A DNA stretch of 64,000 bases from Talaromyces rugulosus (Eukaryota; Ascomycota; Eurotiomycetes; Eurotiales; Trichocomaceae), in contig NC_049561.1 in the NCBI RefSeq assembly GCF_013368755.1, positions 248,001 to 312,000 of the forward strand, read 5' to 3'. The notes below the pieces were generated by a model. That model was not told the origin of the DNA. It worked only from the letters and a program-made list of their open reading frames with translations, and did not search any database. Position 1 is the first letter of the stretch. Each line of letters starts with the position of its first letter. This document shows, in pieces, positions 33,588 through 45,305 of this stretch. A program made the translations under genes and the position numbers.

Positions 33588-36500
33588 ATGGAAGACCAGG
33601 TAATCACACGAGCTTGCCCCGCCCCCTCCATGCCTCCAAGCTCTGTTCCTCGACTGACCCCCTCCAAAAAAATACAGGTAGCAAATGCCATCGAGATTGC
33701 CTCGAACCCTGCTTCCGAACATTCCTTCAAAACACAGGCTTTCGAATACTTGAACCAGCTCCGCTCGGACCCGTCGGGATGGCAAGTTTGCTTAGCCATC
33801 TTCACCAAGACGCCACGACACTCGGATATCGTTCGGCATGTCGCGCTCGAGGTCGTCAACAGCGCCGCCCAGGCTGGGATTATTGACCTGCCAGGTTTGC
33901 AGTATATCAAAGATGGGCTGATGGAGTATCTACGCCAAGCATACGGCAGCGAAGGGTCAACGTCCGACGGCGCCGCTATCCAGAACAAAATCGCCCAGAC
34001 AATCACCTACCTGTTTTCCGCTCTCTACAGCAACGGCTGGGAGAGCTTCTTTGACGATCTCCTCGGTCTGGCCTCCACTAACCCCTCCGCCAACCTTCGG
34101 GACAACGCCCTAGGCATCATTTTCTACCTGCGAGTTGTCAACTCTATCCATGACGAAATCGGCGATGTGCTAGTTTCACGCTCCCGTGTAGAACAGGAAA
34201 AGGCAAACACTTTGAAAGATTTAATTCGCCAGAGGGACATGCAAAAAATCGTTGGCTCTTGGCAGGACATACTGACGCAATGGCAAGACAGCAATGATCA
34301 GGTTGTGGAGCTGTCCCTCAAGGCTGTCGGCAGCTGGGTCAGCTGGATTGACATTGGCTTGGTAGTTAACCAGACTATGCTGGACTTGCTCTTTCAACAG
34401 CTGTCTCGTGCACAAAAATCTGATCTACGGGACGGTGAAGAAAAACTCCGAGACGGGGCTATCGATGTGTTTACCGAGATTGTGGGCAAGAAGATGAAGC
34501 CCGAGGATAAAATCGATATGATCATATTCCTGAATCTCGATGGTATTGTGTCTCAACTCTCCGGCAGCCCGCCTCTGAACGAGAACCGTTTCACCTCCAA
34601 ATACGACACCGATCTTGCCGAAACTGTCGCAAAACTGGTGAATATCATCGTGTCCGATATTGTCCGCGTCATGGACAACGACGGGGTAAATATTGAAACA
34701 AAAGAAAAGGCAAACACTTTACTTCAATCTTTCCTAGTACACGTTTTGCGATTCTTCTCGGACGACTATGATGAGATTTGCTCCACCATCATCCCGTGTC
34801 TTGTGGACCTTTTGTCTCATGTGAGAAAGGTTGCCAAGTCTCACCCTGAAACGAAGAATCAACATGCACCCATGTTACTGCCAATTCTGAAAGCCATCAT
34901 CGCGAAAATGCGATACGACGAGACTTCTTCATGGGGAGATGAAGACGATCAAACCGAAGAGGCTGAGTTCCAAGAACTCCGCAAGAGATTACACGTGATG
35001 CAGCAAATAATCGCTGCCGCAAACGAAGAGCTCTATATGGATGCTCTTTCAGAAGTGGTTGGGACGACTTTTGAAAATCTACGGCAGACAGGCGGTCAAT
35101 TGGATTGGAGGGACCTTGATCTGGCTCTACAGGAGATGTATCTGTTCGGTGATCTAGCCGTCAAATCTGGCGGGCTTTATAATAAGAACAAACCCAACAG
35201 TCCGGCAGCCGAAAGACTAATCGAAATGATGACAAGAATGGCTGGATCTGGTGAGTTCTAATTTCCGCGGATAAGCCTCACCCATTCACGTGCTAACTCG
35301 CCTTGCTCAGACATCCGGTGCTTCACCCACCCTGCAACACAGCTGCAATTTATGGAGAACTGTGTACGCTATAGCAGTTTCTTCGAACACAATACCCACC
35401 TTATCCCTAGTGTTCTAGAAAGTTTTCTCCAATTCGCACATCACCCCATGAAACGCGTTCGAACTCGATCTTGGTATCTCTTTCATCGTCTGGTGAAGAG
35501 TGTCAGGTTTCATATCGGTGACGTTGCTCAAACGGTAATTGAAGCCGTGAGAGATCTATTAGCCATTCACGCAGAGCTGCCATCGGAAACCGAAGATGGA
35601 GACGACATGTCATCCGCAGACCATGAAGGCTCCGCCGATGCCTTTTTCACAAGTCAACTGTATCTTTTTGAAGCTGTTGGATCCCTGTGCTCGAGCCAAG
35701 CTATTCCCGGTGACAAACAAGTCTTGTATGCACAGTCAGTAATGAACCCTATATTCGCTGACATGGAGCAAATTTTGGCCATTGCCAAGACTGGAGATGA
35801 ACGCTCCTTGCTACAAATACATCATGATATCATGGCTCTCGGAACCCTCGCTCGTGGATTCTTGGACTGGGTTCCAGGCACCATGGCCAGTAATAGGCCA
35901 TCCACAGTCGAGATTTCGGACGCGTTTGGCCAAGTAGCTGAAGCTACTTTGGTGGCTTTGGAATCTCTCAAGACATATTTTAATATCAGAACCGCAGCCA
36001 GATTTGCATTTTCCCGTCTTATTGGAATCGTCGGGCTCAGAATTCTTCCGCAATTGCCCAGGTGGATTGATGGCCTGCTCACGGAGACATCTTCAAAAGA
36101 TGAGATGGCTCTGTTTCTGCGATTATTGGATCAGATTGTCTTTGGTTTCAAGACCGAGATCTATAGTATTTTGGATACCCTTCTCACCCCTTTTCTTCAG
36201 CGGGTGTTTGCCGGCATTTCTGACACGACATCGGGTACTGATGACGAAATCCAACTTGCCGAGTTGAAACGGGAATATCTCAGCTTCTTGTTGGCGCTGT
36301 TATCAAACGACCTTGGGTCTGTAATCGTCAGCCAATGTGAGTATAATGCCTTATGCGGAACTGGATATGTGTACTGATTCTGATTAGCCAACCAATCAAT
36401 CTTCGACACGGTCATCTCTACTATTGAACACTTTATTAGAGATGTGGATGATTATACCACCGCTAAAATGGCATTCACTGTTCTTTCAAGAATGGCAGTC

Positions 36501-36913
36501 GTGTGGGGGGGTTCTGAGACAGCTCAGAATGGTGTCACTGCCTCTCAGGGCGCTATCCCCGGATTCAATCAGTTCATGTTTACTCGATTTTCGTCGCTTT
36601 GTTGGGTTCTCCCAAGCTCCAGCGGCTTTAACCCCAAGGATGCTCTGGCAAGGCAAGTACTGGGCGAAGCTGGGGGTTTACAACAAACGATTTACACCAA
36701 GGCTGGCACAGAGTATGCAGATTATCTCCGGAGTCAGGAACTTCCTGGGGTGGGTATGGGGCCAGAGCTGGTTGAAGAATATGTCAATGCTTTATCCCAA
36801 TTCGATGCAAAAGGGTTCCGAGCATTTTTCCTGGTACGTTGTATGAACTTTTTTTAATGGAAACTATTTACTCATTGGTCAAACAGTCTTTCATTCAGCG
36901 CTTCAGTTCATAA
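33588..36913 (+). CDS. los1: Exportin-T (tRNA nuclear export receptor)
   Basis: Five exons: 33588-33599 (MEDQ only), 33678-35250, 35311-36336, 36388-36833 and 36887-36913, total 1027 aa. It is an importin-beta-type helical repeat protein that carries tRNA out of the nucleus with Ran-GTP. The spliced start [15 protein letters not shown] and the following [18 protein letters not shown] block are typical of fungal Los1/XPOT, as are the long HEAT-like helices to the end. The first intron (78 nt) has no stop and is a multiple of three, so retention would add 26 residues. The last exon has eight codons (SFIQRFSS) and is easily missed. An acidic stretch near residue 450 ([13 protein letters not shown]) lies in a loop. 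Confidence 0.93.
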
Positions 36914-37649
36914 TACCCAATTTCACGGCCACCGTCATCCTTTTTTATCACTGATTGTACCACCCAAGGAAGATTTTTATACGTTTACTTATATCCATGG
37001 AAAAGACGACACTTTTTTAAACCCTCCTCGAGCTCAAGAGGATTTGATATCCCCTTTCAACATCTTTTTTTTCTCTCGCTTTTCATCGTAAATATTGTGT
37101 CTTTTATGCATTCGTGGCGTTTCCCCTAAAACCTAAAACATTGAGCGAGAGGACAGCTATTGATATAACAAAAAAAGGCAAACTGGTTCTTGATGGATAT
37201 CTATGTGCACGCAAAGGAAAGAGCCATGGCTGCTATTTTTCTTCTTTCCCTCTATCCGACGGTTATCAGGGGGGTTGGTTCTTTTATGTGAAAATTTTGG
37301 AAGAGAGAACTTCAACATTGAAAAATGTGAACTATCCTTAAAGTTTATAAATAAAATGAAAATCGCTATCATGCCATGAGAATGTTCAATGTTGTAGAAC
37401 AATAAAACTAAAAAGGAGAGAAGCTATACACGTTTGGAGCATAATGCTGGCATCAAGATATTGAAGTAAGAACATTAGGTCATATTTTCGACTTTTCACT
37501 TGTAGACAGAAGTCTCGTCTCATTTCTATCATCACTTTAACCAAGTCAGAAAAAGTAAACTTCCTCTCCTTTTAATTATTGCACGAATATACATGTAAGA
37601 ACAACCAACGTTTATCTCAGAGAGAGAGGAAGAGAACAGGAACTACGCA
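36914..37649. other. Intergenic region between convergent exportin-T and S-formylglutathione hydrolase
   Basis: About 740 bp between facing stop codons, T-rich then A-rich, as expected for opposing 3' untranslated regions. Overlapping short frames on both strands near 37.1-37.4 kb show no codon bias. Confidence 0.55.
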
Positions 37650-38716
37650 CTATGCAAACAAATACTTGGCCGCATGCTCCACGTGGTCATCCGAAAAAGT
37701 CGCCATGAAAAAATAACTATGATCGTAATCTGGTTGATACCGCACGTTCAACCCGGTTACCCCGGCTTCTTGCGCTGCTTTTTCAAAGGTTTCGGGGAGT
37801 AGTTGGCCCTGTTTGTAGAAGTTGTCTGCCGTGCCCTGTACATATACATGAATGGTTAGCTTCAATGTTTCTATCTGAAAAAGTGAAAAGGGGGAACGTA
37901 CGACGTCGATGAGAACGTTCAAAGGTCCCTTCCATTTCTTGACAAGCTCGGAAGCGTCGTGTTCTTTCCATTTCTCTTGGTTGTCCTCGCCAAAGTACCC
38001 ATTGAATGCCTTTTGTCCCCAAGGACAGTTGCTTGGGTTTGTGATTGGAGCAAACGCACTGACCGACTTGTATTTGCCGGGGTTTCGGAGGAACTTGGCC
38101 AGAATGTTATTTTCCACATATTCGTTGAAACCTAGTTTGCATGTAATGAGGAAACTTACAAGAGTAAGGGCGCCATGCCCACCCATACTATGCCCAGTAA
38201 TACTAACGCGCGAGGAGTCGATTTCCTTGAATGCTTCAAAAACAGTCTGCGGAAGTTCCTCTGTGACGTAGCTGTACATATTGTAGCCCTGGTCATAAGG
38301 CGCCTTTGTGGCGTCAACGTAGAAACCAGCGCCAGTCCCAAAATCGTACGCGTCGTCTTCTCCTTGGATTTTCAACCCTCCTGTACTTTCGTCAGTATAT
38401 TCTTTTTTACAGGAGCGGGCGAGAGAGAGAGAGAAGAAAAGGCTATCATACGGGGACTCGTGTCAGGGTACAAAACTGCAATCCCATGTTTACTCGCTCC
38501 ATGCTGAAAAAATCCCTTTTCCGAGCAATTGTCCGCCGTGCAGGTCAGACCAGAAAGATATATGAGCAACGGCACTTTCTTGTCGGGCTGCGCAATCGCC
38601 TGCGGAGGCAGATACAGGTTGAAGTTCATCTCGCACTTGGTGGTTGTCGCATTGTGACTGAGTTTGAGCAGTTTGCCGCCAAAGGAGGCAATTGAGGCTT
38701 TGGTTGTGACCGCCAT
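37650..38716 (-). CDS. S-formylglutathione hydrolase (esterase D, EC 3.1.2.12)
   Basis: Exons 38716-38452, 38380-38160, 38093-37902 and 37835-37650 give 287 aa, the normal length. The enzyme splits S-formylglutathione to formate and glutathione in formaldehyde detoxification. It has the alpha/beta-hydrolase fold: [13 protein letters not shown] near residue 50, the nucleophile in GHSMGGHGA (Ser at about 153) and the catalytic His in PDYDHSYFF (about 265). Introns 2 and 3 are both 66 nt, in frame and free of stops, so a naive reading keeps them; they were removed because [12 protein letters not shown] and LIDVGTADNFY restore the family sequence. The nested transposon begins 235 bp upstream of the start codon. 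Confidence 0.93.
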
Positions 38717-38951
38717 GGCTTTTTTTTTGAGTCAATTCAGATTTTATATGAAGCGAAATCAGTGTTTCTGGAAGGTTGGTCTCAAATGTTGGGAAAGAAG
38801 GGAAGAATCGACAAGAAAAACGACGCTCTCTATCATAACGTCAGAGCAGTCTGCGGAGGTGGGGACTCGCCGTGAGGGGCACGTTATACTCAAGGGCAAT
38901 GAGGGGAAGCCGTCGGAGCCAGTGAGGGGCATTTTTACCCAAACAGGCAAC
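38717..38951. promoter_or_regulatory. S-formylglutathione hydrolase promoter with three AGGGG elements
   Basis: The 235 bp between start codon and transposon carry AGGGG at 38875-38879, 38902-38906 and 38925-38929, in the shared context TGAGGGG. AGGGG/CCCCT is the stress-response element bound by Msn2/4-type zinc-finger factors, and it works in either orientation. The cluster is seen; use is inference, although control by stress would suit a detoxification enzyme. Confidence 0.4.
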
Positions 38952-38953
38952 TA

Positions 38954-39001
38954 ACATATTTTATAAGCACCGCGGGCCACATAAGCGTGCCGGGCCACCC
39001 T
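38954..39001 (+). repeat. Left terminal inverted repeat of the DNA transposon
   Basis: 48 bp, beginning ACATATTTTATAAGC and ending GGGCCACCCT. It is the reverse complement of 46781-46828 except for A instead of G at its third position. The outer TA is the target duplication. Confidence 0.93.
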
Positions 39002-39306
39002 TCCAATAAAATCGACTTACATTGACCAAAATGTAACGATTTATCCTATTTACTATATAATTTCTATACCAAATTGTTCGGACAGTATATGTAAATATAA
39101 CCAACCTGGTTATAATTAGAACAGGTCTGCAGTACACGCCTGCATGCCCCCAAAACGACTTTCAGATTAGGCAATTATAAAGCTTCCTAGACTGTCAACA
39201 CTGCTACAACAATCTTACAGTCTTTGGAAACCGTCAAAATCCTAAGCCTATTTATAGGCCTACCCTAGGTTGTACGCTTTTGCTTCTAATAATTGTTTGC
39301 TGCTTA

Positions 39307-39580
39307 TGTGACGTGCCTTTTCCAAAGATATTCGATTCCTATCTAGGGGTGCGATTCTCTAAAACAACAAGCATGGGAAAGGAATCTAACTACCAGGACC
39401 TGCGGGAAGGTTTTATCTTGTGTGCTTAGGTAACCAGCTTGACCCCTTATGGCCCCAGGATAAGGTTATCCCCAGATCTAGCACCACAGGTTAGAGTTGA
39501 TACCCTTTCTGCCTAAGGCCTCCCATCTAGCTACAAGGCCACTCCTACTCTTAGGAATAGCCTTAGACTCAGCCATCACA
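39307..39580 (-). repeat. LTR (3' LTR of the retrotransposon)
   Basis: 274 bp, TGTGACG at its left end and ATCACA at its right end. It aligns without gaps to 45028-45301. Preceded by the target duplication CTTA. Confidence 0.92.
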
Positions 39581-40579
39581 TTACTCCCCCCTTTAGAAAT
39601 ACTTGCCCTTAAGCGTTGATTGCTAGTCTATTATTATCTGTATACTCTTCAATAAATTGATTCTTCTCTATAGCTTTCATCTATACATCTAACCAGCGCA
39701 GCAGACCTAGCTTCTTAAGATTGACATTATAGAATAATTTCAGCACCAATAAAACGTTCAAAAAGTATTCTGCTGGATACTATACTAAATCTAGATCCCT
39801 GTCTAGCTAGCTTACTTAATAGCATAGCTTTTTCCAACGCATCCAGAAGTCCAGGATCCTATTAACTTCCTATTCCAAATTTCCATTGACCTAGAGCTCA
39901 GAACATTCCTTTTCTAATTGACCAGTGAGGGGCTTAGTTAAAGTGGTGTGGCGGAGCTTGTCTAAGGAAAAAATACAGTATATTTGTATACCCTATAGCA
40001 AATCTAATTTAAAGACATGTCCTATTTTATATAGTATTTTATATAGTCTTTTAGACTAATAGCCCAGCTTCCTATTTAATTATTCTATATTCCATCCTTT
40101 ATTACTAATATAGATATGATCACTAACTCTAAAGTCTATTTCCTATCTACACTTGTTCGCTTGCTATTGCTGTCTGTCTTATACTTCTATAATATTATTA
40201 CAGGCGTAGTCCTATATACACTCTAAATACTGTATCTATACTCAGGCTTCCTTTTTGTTTAGTATATAGCTTCTAGGCAGTGTTAGTAGCACCTAATCAA
40301 ATAATATCTAAGAAGTATAATCTTTTTCTATTTTAAATAGGGACATCCTTATAGATTTCTATAGCAGTGACGCAGCTATAAAGTTAATGATTAGTAGGTA
40401 CTCTAACCAGTCATCTATTACAAAATTAACATATAGCTATAGCTGCTACTAAAGATACTGATTTACTATTTCTATTTATCTATCTATCTAGGTATGCTGT
40501 GCTGTTAACAGCTTTACCTTAATGTAAAGGATTTAGCACGTCTCTCCTCAGAACTTAGAGATAAACTAGCTTCTTTAGT

Positions 40580-40800
40580 CTGATACAATGCTGTCTAGCA
40601 GGCCTGTCCACAGGAAGATATACTGAATCTATAACTTTGCTATATCTCTAGCTGTCACCTCCTTGTAACATAGTATAGAGACTAGTCTTTTAGTCAAGCA
40701 GTCGATAGTGACAAAAATGTTATTAAATCTCTATTTGTCCTGGGGCAGCTCTATAAAGTCTATTAACAAATACTGCCAAGGTTGTACTAGGATAAGTAAT
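40580..40800 (-). pseudogene. Retrotransposon integrase core remnant
   Basis: On the - strand the translation shows PWQYLLIDFIELPQDK, a stop, then NNIFVTIDCLTKRL and EVTARDIAKL, the spacing and hydrophobic pattern of the Ty3/gypsy DDE integrase. Stops fall where Trp or Arg/Gln codons are expected, as C-to-T or G-to-A change would create. Confidence 0.85.
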
Positions 40801-41989
40801 AGTTAGAGGAGTCCAAAGACTCTATTTCTACACGTGTTTGTCCTCTTATATATCTTGTAATTATCTACATACTGATTTATATTATTACTCTATACCTTCT
40901 AGTAGAACTGTTCTTAGATTAGCTTCAGCATTTTTGTACGTCCTAGATGCGTTGTTATAGATTATTAATATACTTTATCTAGCAGTTATACTTATAAATC
41001 GTCCTTCTTAGGAACATAGAATCATTTATTAAAAAAAAGTTGTCCTTTAATCATCTTATAGCTCTCCCCTTTCTTTAAGAGTAAGACTTCAGCATCTTTC
41101 TTAGCCACATATTCCTCATTAACTGCCAATATCTTAATGATAATATCATCTTCTACAATTAAGATAACCAGTTCTGTATATACCATCTCAAATACAATCT
41201 TATTATCAATTTTATGCCATAACAATAGTGTTTGATTCTAGTGATCAAGGTTTTTTACCTTTTCATCTTCTCTCTAGATAAAGATGTCCGCCAATATATT
41301 CACTTTTCTTGGTCAGTATCTGAGTACAAAGTGGTATTTTTCTAAGAACTCACACTATTGGGCTTGTTGGGTGTTCAGAGCTTTAATAGTCATAAAGTAC
41401 TTAAGAGCCTAGTGATTTGATAGAACATCAAAGGACTTCTATCCTCTCAGTCTAATTAATTTAGACTTCTATTTCCTTAGAGCCTTTATTATTACTAGTA
41501 GTTCCTTATTATAGATATCATAATTATGCTCAGCTAGGATTATTAATACAGAGTAGTATGTGATTAGATGCTATTTCTTATCCTCACACAGTTAAGATAG
41601 GACTGCAGCCATTACTCTGTCTGACGTGTCTGTTTCCATACAGATTTGGCAATTGGGGTTGTAATAGGCTAGTACTAAGGCTTTTGATAATTTCTTTTTT
41701 AGATTTTTAAATGCTTCTTTATACTTTTTATTCTATATAAATAGAACATCAGTTTGAGTGAAGTAATATAATAGCCTTGCAGTTCAGCTGTAGGCCTTTA
41801 TAAACTTCTAATAGAAGTTACAGAAACTAAGGAATGACTATACTCCTAAAACTGTCATTAGCATTTTCCAGAAAAGGATAACCTTAATCTTTGCTAGGTC
41901 GACCTTTATTCCCTCTGAGGTAATAATAAAGCCTAGATACTTGGTCAATATAACATAGAACTCGTATTTTTTGATACTAGCTTGCAGTC

Positions 41990-42130
41990 CTGCCTCTTAG
42001 AGTCTCTCCAACACCTGTTATATATATATCTTATGCTCTAGCTTATTCTTGCTATATATTAATAGATTGTTGATAAACACAATCACAAACTAGTCAAAGT
42101 AGTCTATAAAGATATTATTAATCAGTCATT
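41990..42130 (-). pseudogene. Retrotransposon reverse transcriptase remnant
   Basis: Translation on the - strand gives GLINRPVIF, two stops, then FVIVFINNLLIYSKNKLEH. The usual catalytic pair of Asp residues is Asn-Asn (bases 42066-42074), each one G-to-A change away from Asp. Confidence 0.88.
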
Positions 42131-45027
42131 AAAATATTACTGGTCTATTAATAAGGCCAAATAGCATTACCTTATACTTAAAAATGCTATACCAACAATA
42201 GAAGATAGTCAGATCTATGGAGTCTAGATGTATTCAGATTTGGTAGAACCCCTACCTAATATCCAGCTTAATAAAGATCTTTACCTTACTTAAGCGCTCA
42301 AAGACTTCCTTAATAAATGACAGTGGATATTAATCCTTTCTGGTCAAAGCATTCAGCTTACAGTAATTAACACAGAAGCAGAATCTACTATCAGCTTTCT
42401 TAACTATAAGGATTAAAGATATAAATAATATATTACTAAGGATAATAAATCCTTTATCTAGGTTATCAATAATATAGTCTTAGACTACTTAAAGCTGTTC
42501 CTCTGACATTTGATATAAAGGATTATAACCCAACTCTAGGTCCTGATTTAATTTGATTTTATGGTTATACTTCTAGTGAACTAACAACTTATCTAAACAG
42601 ATCTTTAAGAAGATATTAGCGAACTTATAATACTGATCTAGCAGCTACTATTTAATCTCCTCACTTTTAGTTGATTTAGCCATTCTTTCCTTCTTAGTTT
42701 CCAGCGCCTGCTCTATCTTGTAAAGACTAGTCATGAAGATATCTGTAGTCTTACTTTTTATATAATAATAGAATCCAGCAGCTCTAATAATTATTATATC
42801 TATTCTATACATCCTTCTTTCTGAGCGTTGACAATGTAGGTTTCTCGTCAGACTAATAACTGGTGATACTTCTTTAGTACTGCTAAAGGGTTTTGTGGCA
42901 TTCTCTAATCATAAGGCTTTCTCTATTTTCTGCAGTTCTATCCTTGATTGTGTTTTTTGTATTCTTTCTGTAACTGTAGGTACTTTCCTTTGAGGTTCTA
43001 GTTATAAGAATAGGACAGGTTCTTCTATTAACCGATCTCAGCGCTCTATATTAGCTTGATACTTGAGATTGACTAGTCTATTTCTCTTTAGTATTGTTTT
43101 TAGCATATGAATGAACTACTCTTTCTCTATTTAATCTTTAAGAGATACATCCTCCAGTCATAAAAGATAACAGTTTCTGTAATCTATTAATATATTATAC
43201 TTCTCCAGCTATATATAACCTAAAATAACATCATAACAGCCTAGTTATACTAAGAGAAAGGGTAGATACTGCTATATCCAGCTATTAATAACCAATGTTA
43301 AGATTATGAGGTATGTGACTGGTTCTACTGTCTTTTTATTATACCCTCTTATCCTACAGAGTTCAGAAATAGGTACTGTATATGTCTAAAAGTGTTATAT
43401 AAGCTTCTCTACTAAAAATATATCTAAAAAGATAAATCTGTTGACTCTAGTATCAGCTAAAGCTTTAGTATAAATTGAATATCTATTCTTAGCTAGCTAA
43501 ATAGATATAGTTATACTATCCTTTTCTTTTCTTATTAGCTATAAAAAATCTAAAGCTTCGTTATCTATATTTAATGTACCTAAAAAAGAGACTTTTCCTA
43601 GATATAGATATTTTCTAACTCCTTATCTGTATTATCTTCTAAGGCCTTTAGATCTAGAACCTTTTTCTTAAGAGGGCATTTATTAGTATAATAACTACTT
43701 AGTTTATAATTAAAGTACTTATCTTCACTTATTAGCTTTTTCTTTTTTTCCTAGAAGAGCTATAGTTAAGAGGCTTTATTCTTCAGCTTTAATCCTCTAG
43801 AGGTATTCAACTGGTGGCCTCTCTAGCTATAGCCTTTACTGCTTCTAATCCCATAGCTACAGACGTGTTATTTCTCTTCAGTGATCTGCTTGAGATAATT
43901 AGCAGTAGTATAGCATCCTTATATAAAGGTCTAGTATAATACTATTAGGTCAGTACTTTCCTTGATTATGGCGCACTATATATTGAATAAGAATTTGTGA
44001 TAGAGTTCCTTCTTCTATTCTAATAGAGTAAGGCCAGCTTCTTAAATAAGAAACATGAATTTTGATAAAAAGATCTAAAACTTTGAATCTCTTATTATTA
44101 GGCGACGAAGTTCCATCTTCACATTGATCACACGGTTCTTGTCTATGTAGATTATTCTCAGATACTTGAAGATATCACTAACATCCTAGTAATATTATGC
44201 TGAGTCTTTCTAGAATTGTGGGAGTAAGTAATTAACCACTTTTTCTTTACATATCCTCTTCACATACGCTATATAGGCCAGGGCTGTTGGATAATAATTG
44301 GTATTAGCTTCTAACTTGTTCTTAACATCAATCTCTTATAATTTATACTTAAGATTGATTCTATCTGATAGCAGCTAGCCATCTAGCAGCTTGATAGTCT
44401 TCTTCTTATAGTCTTCTCTAACTAGAAAGATATTGGCAATTGCAGTATCACACTCCATAATCAGTTTAGATATAGCCTAGTGATGGTCAGTTAAGTTACT
44501 CTTAAGGTTCTAAATCTCCTCTCTCATAGAATCAATTTCCTTTGTATTATTATTACTAGACTCAGCAAGAACCTCTTCTAATCATTTCTTCTACATAAAG
44601 AGGTATTAAAATAAACCTTTAAACAGATCTCTAAAATCACTTCTACAAAGCTTAAGAAATTCATCCTTATTAAATAGTCCTTTAGGAATATCTCTAAGCT
44701 TCAATTCTTCAAGATTAATAGTCAAACAACAACTGGGCTCTTTTATATTATTGTTGCTGGTGCTCTTGCTATACTAACATCCATCAACAATACTTAGTCT
44801 TACTATTATACTAGCTCACAAGATTTCCAGGTTTTAAATAAAGATAAATAAAGATTTAAGGTTAAAACACTGACAAAGCGTTTATTATAGCTGTATAGAC
44901 CATACTAAATATAAAAAGATTAAGATAAAGAAAAGTCTACCCTTAATTAGAATACTGACTATAACTAAGTGCTGGTTATACTAGTCATAAGAAAGATAAA
45001 GATAAAATATAGTAATACTTATTATAA

Positions 45028-45301
45028 TATAATATGCCTTTTCCAAAGATATTTAATTTCTATCTAGGGATGTGATTCTCTAAAATAATAAGTATAGAAA
45101 AGGAATCTAACTACCAGGATCTACAGAAAGATTTTATCTTGTGTGCTTAGGTAACCAGCTTAACCCCTTATAGCCCTAGGATAAGGCTATCCCCAGATCT
45201 GGCACCGCGGGTTAGGGTTGATGCCCTTCCTACCTAAGGCCTCCCATCCAGCCACAAGGCCGCTCCTACCCTTGGGGATAGCCTCAGGCTCAGCCGTCAC
45301 A
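45028..45301 (-). repeat. LTR (5' LTR of the retrotransposon)
   Basis: 274 bp. Its left end reads TATAATA where the other LTR has TGTGACG, all four changes being G to A or C to T. Its right end CCGTCACA is intact. Followed by the target duplication CTTA. Confidence 0.92.
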
Positions 45302-45305
45302 CTTA

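Larger units (their letters stand above)
39307..45301 (-). mobile_element. RIP-damaged Ty3/gypsy LTR retrotransposon
   Basis: Two direct 274-bp LTRs (39307-39580 and 45028-45301) bound a 5,995-bp element flanked by CTTA on both sides (39303-39306 and 45302-45305). A purine tract (AAAGGGGGGAG on the - strand, about 39584-39594) next to the left LTR marks it as the 3' LTR, so the element is transcribed on the - strand. Remnants in that direction are in Ty3/gypsy order: a nucleocapsid zinc knuckle in which Cys and His codons have become Tyr (about 43676-43710), reverse transcriptase with the catalytic aspartates turned to Asn (FVIVFINNLLIYS, about 42052-42090), then an integrase core (LLIDFIELPQDK and FVTIDCLTKRL, about 40690-40780). 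No frame over about 70 codons remains. The RT-before-IN order separates it from Ty1/copia. Confidence 0.93.
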
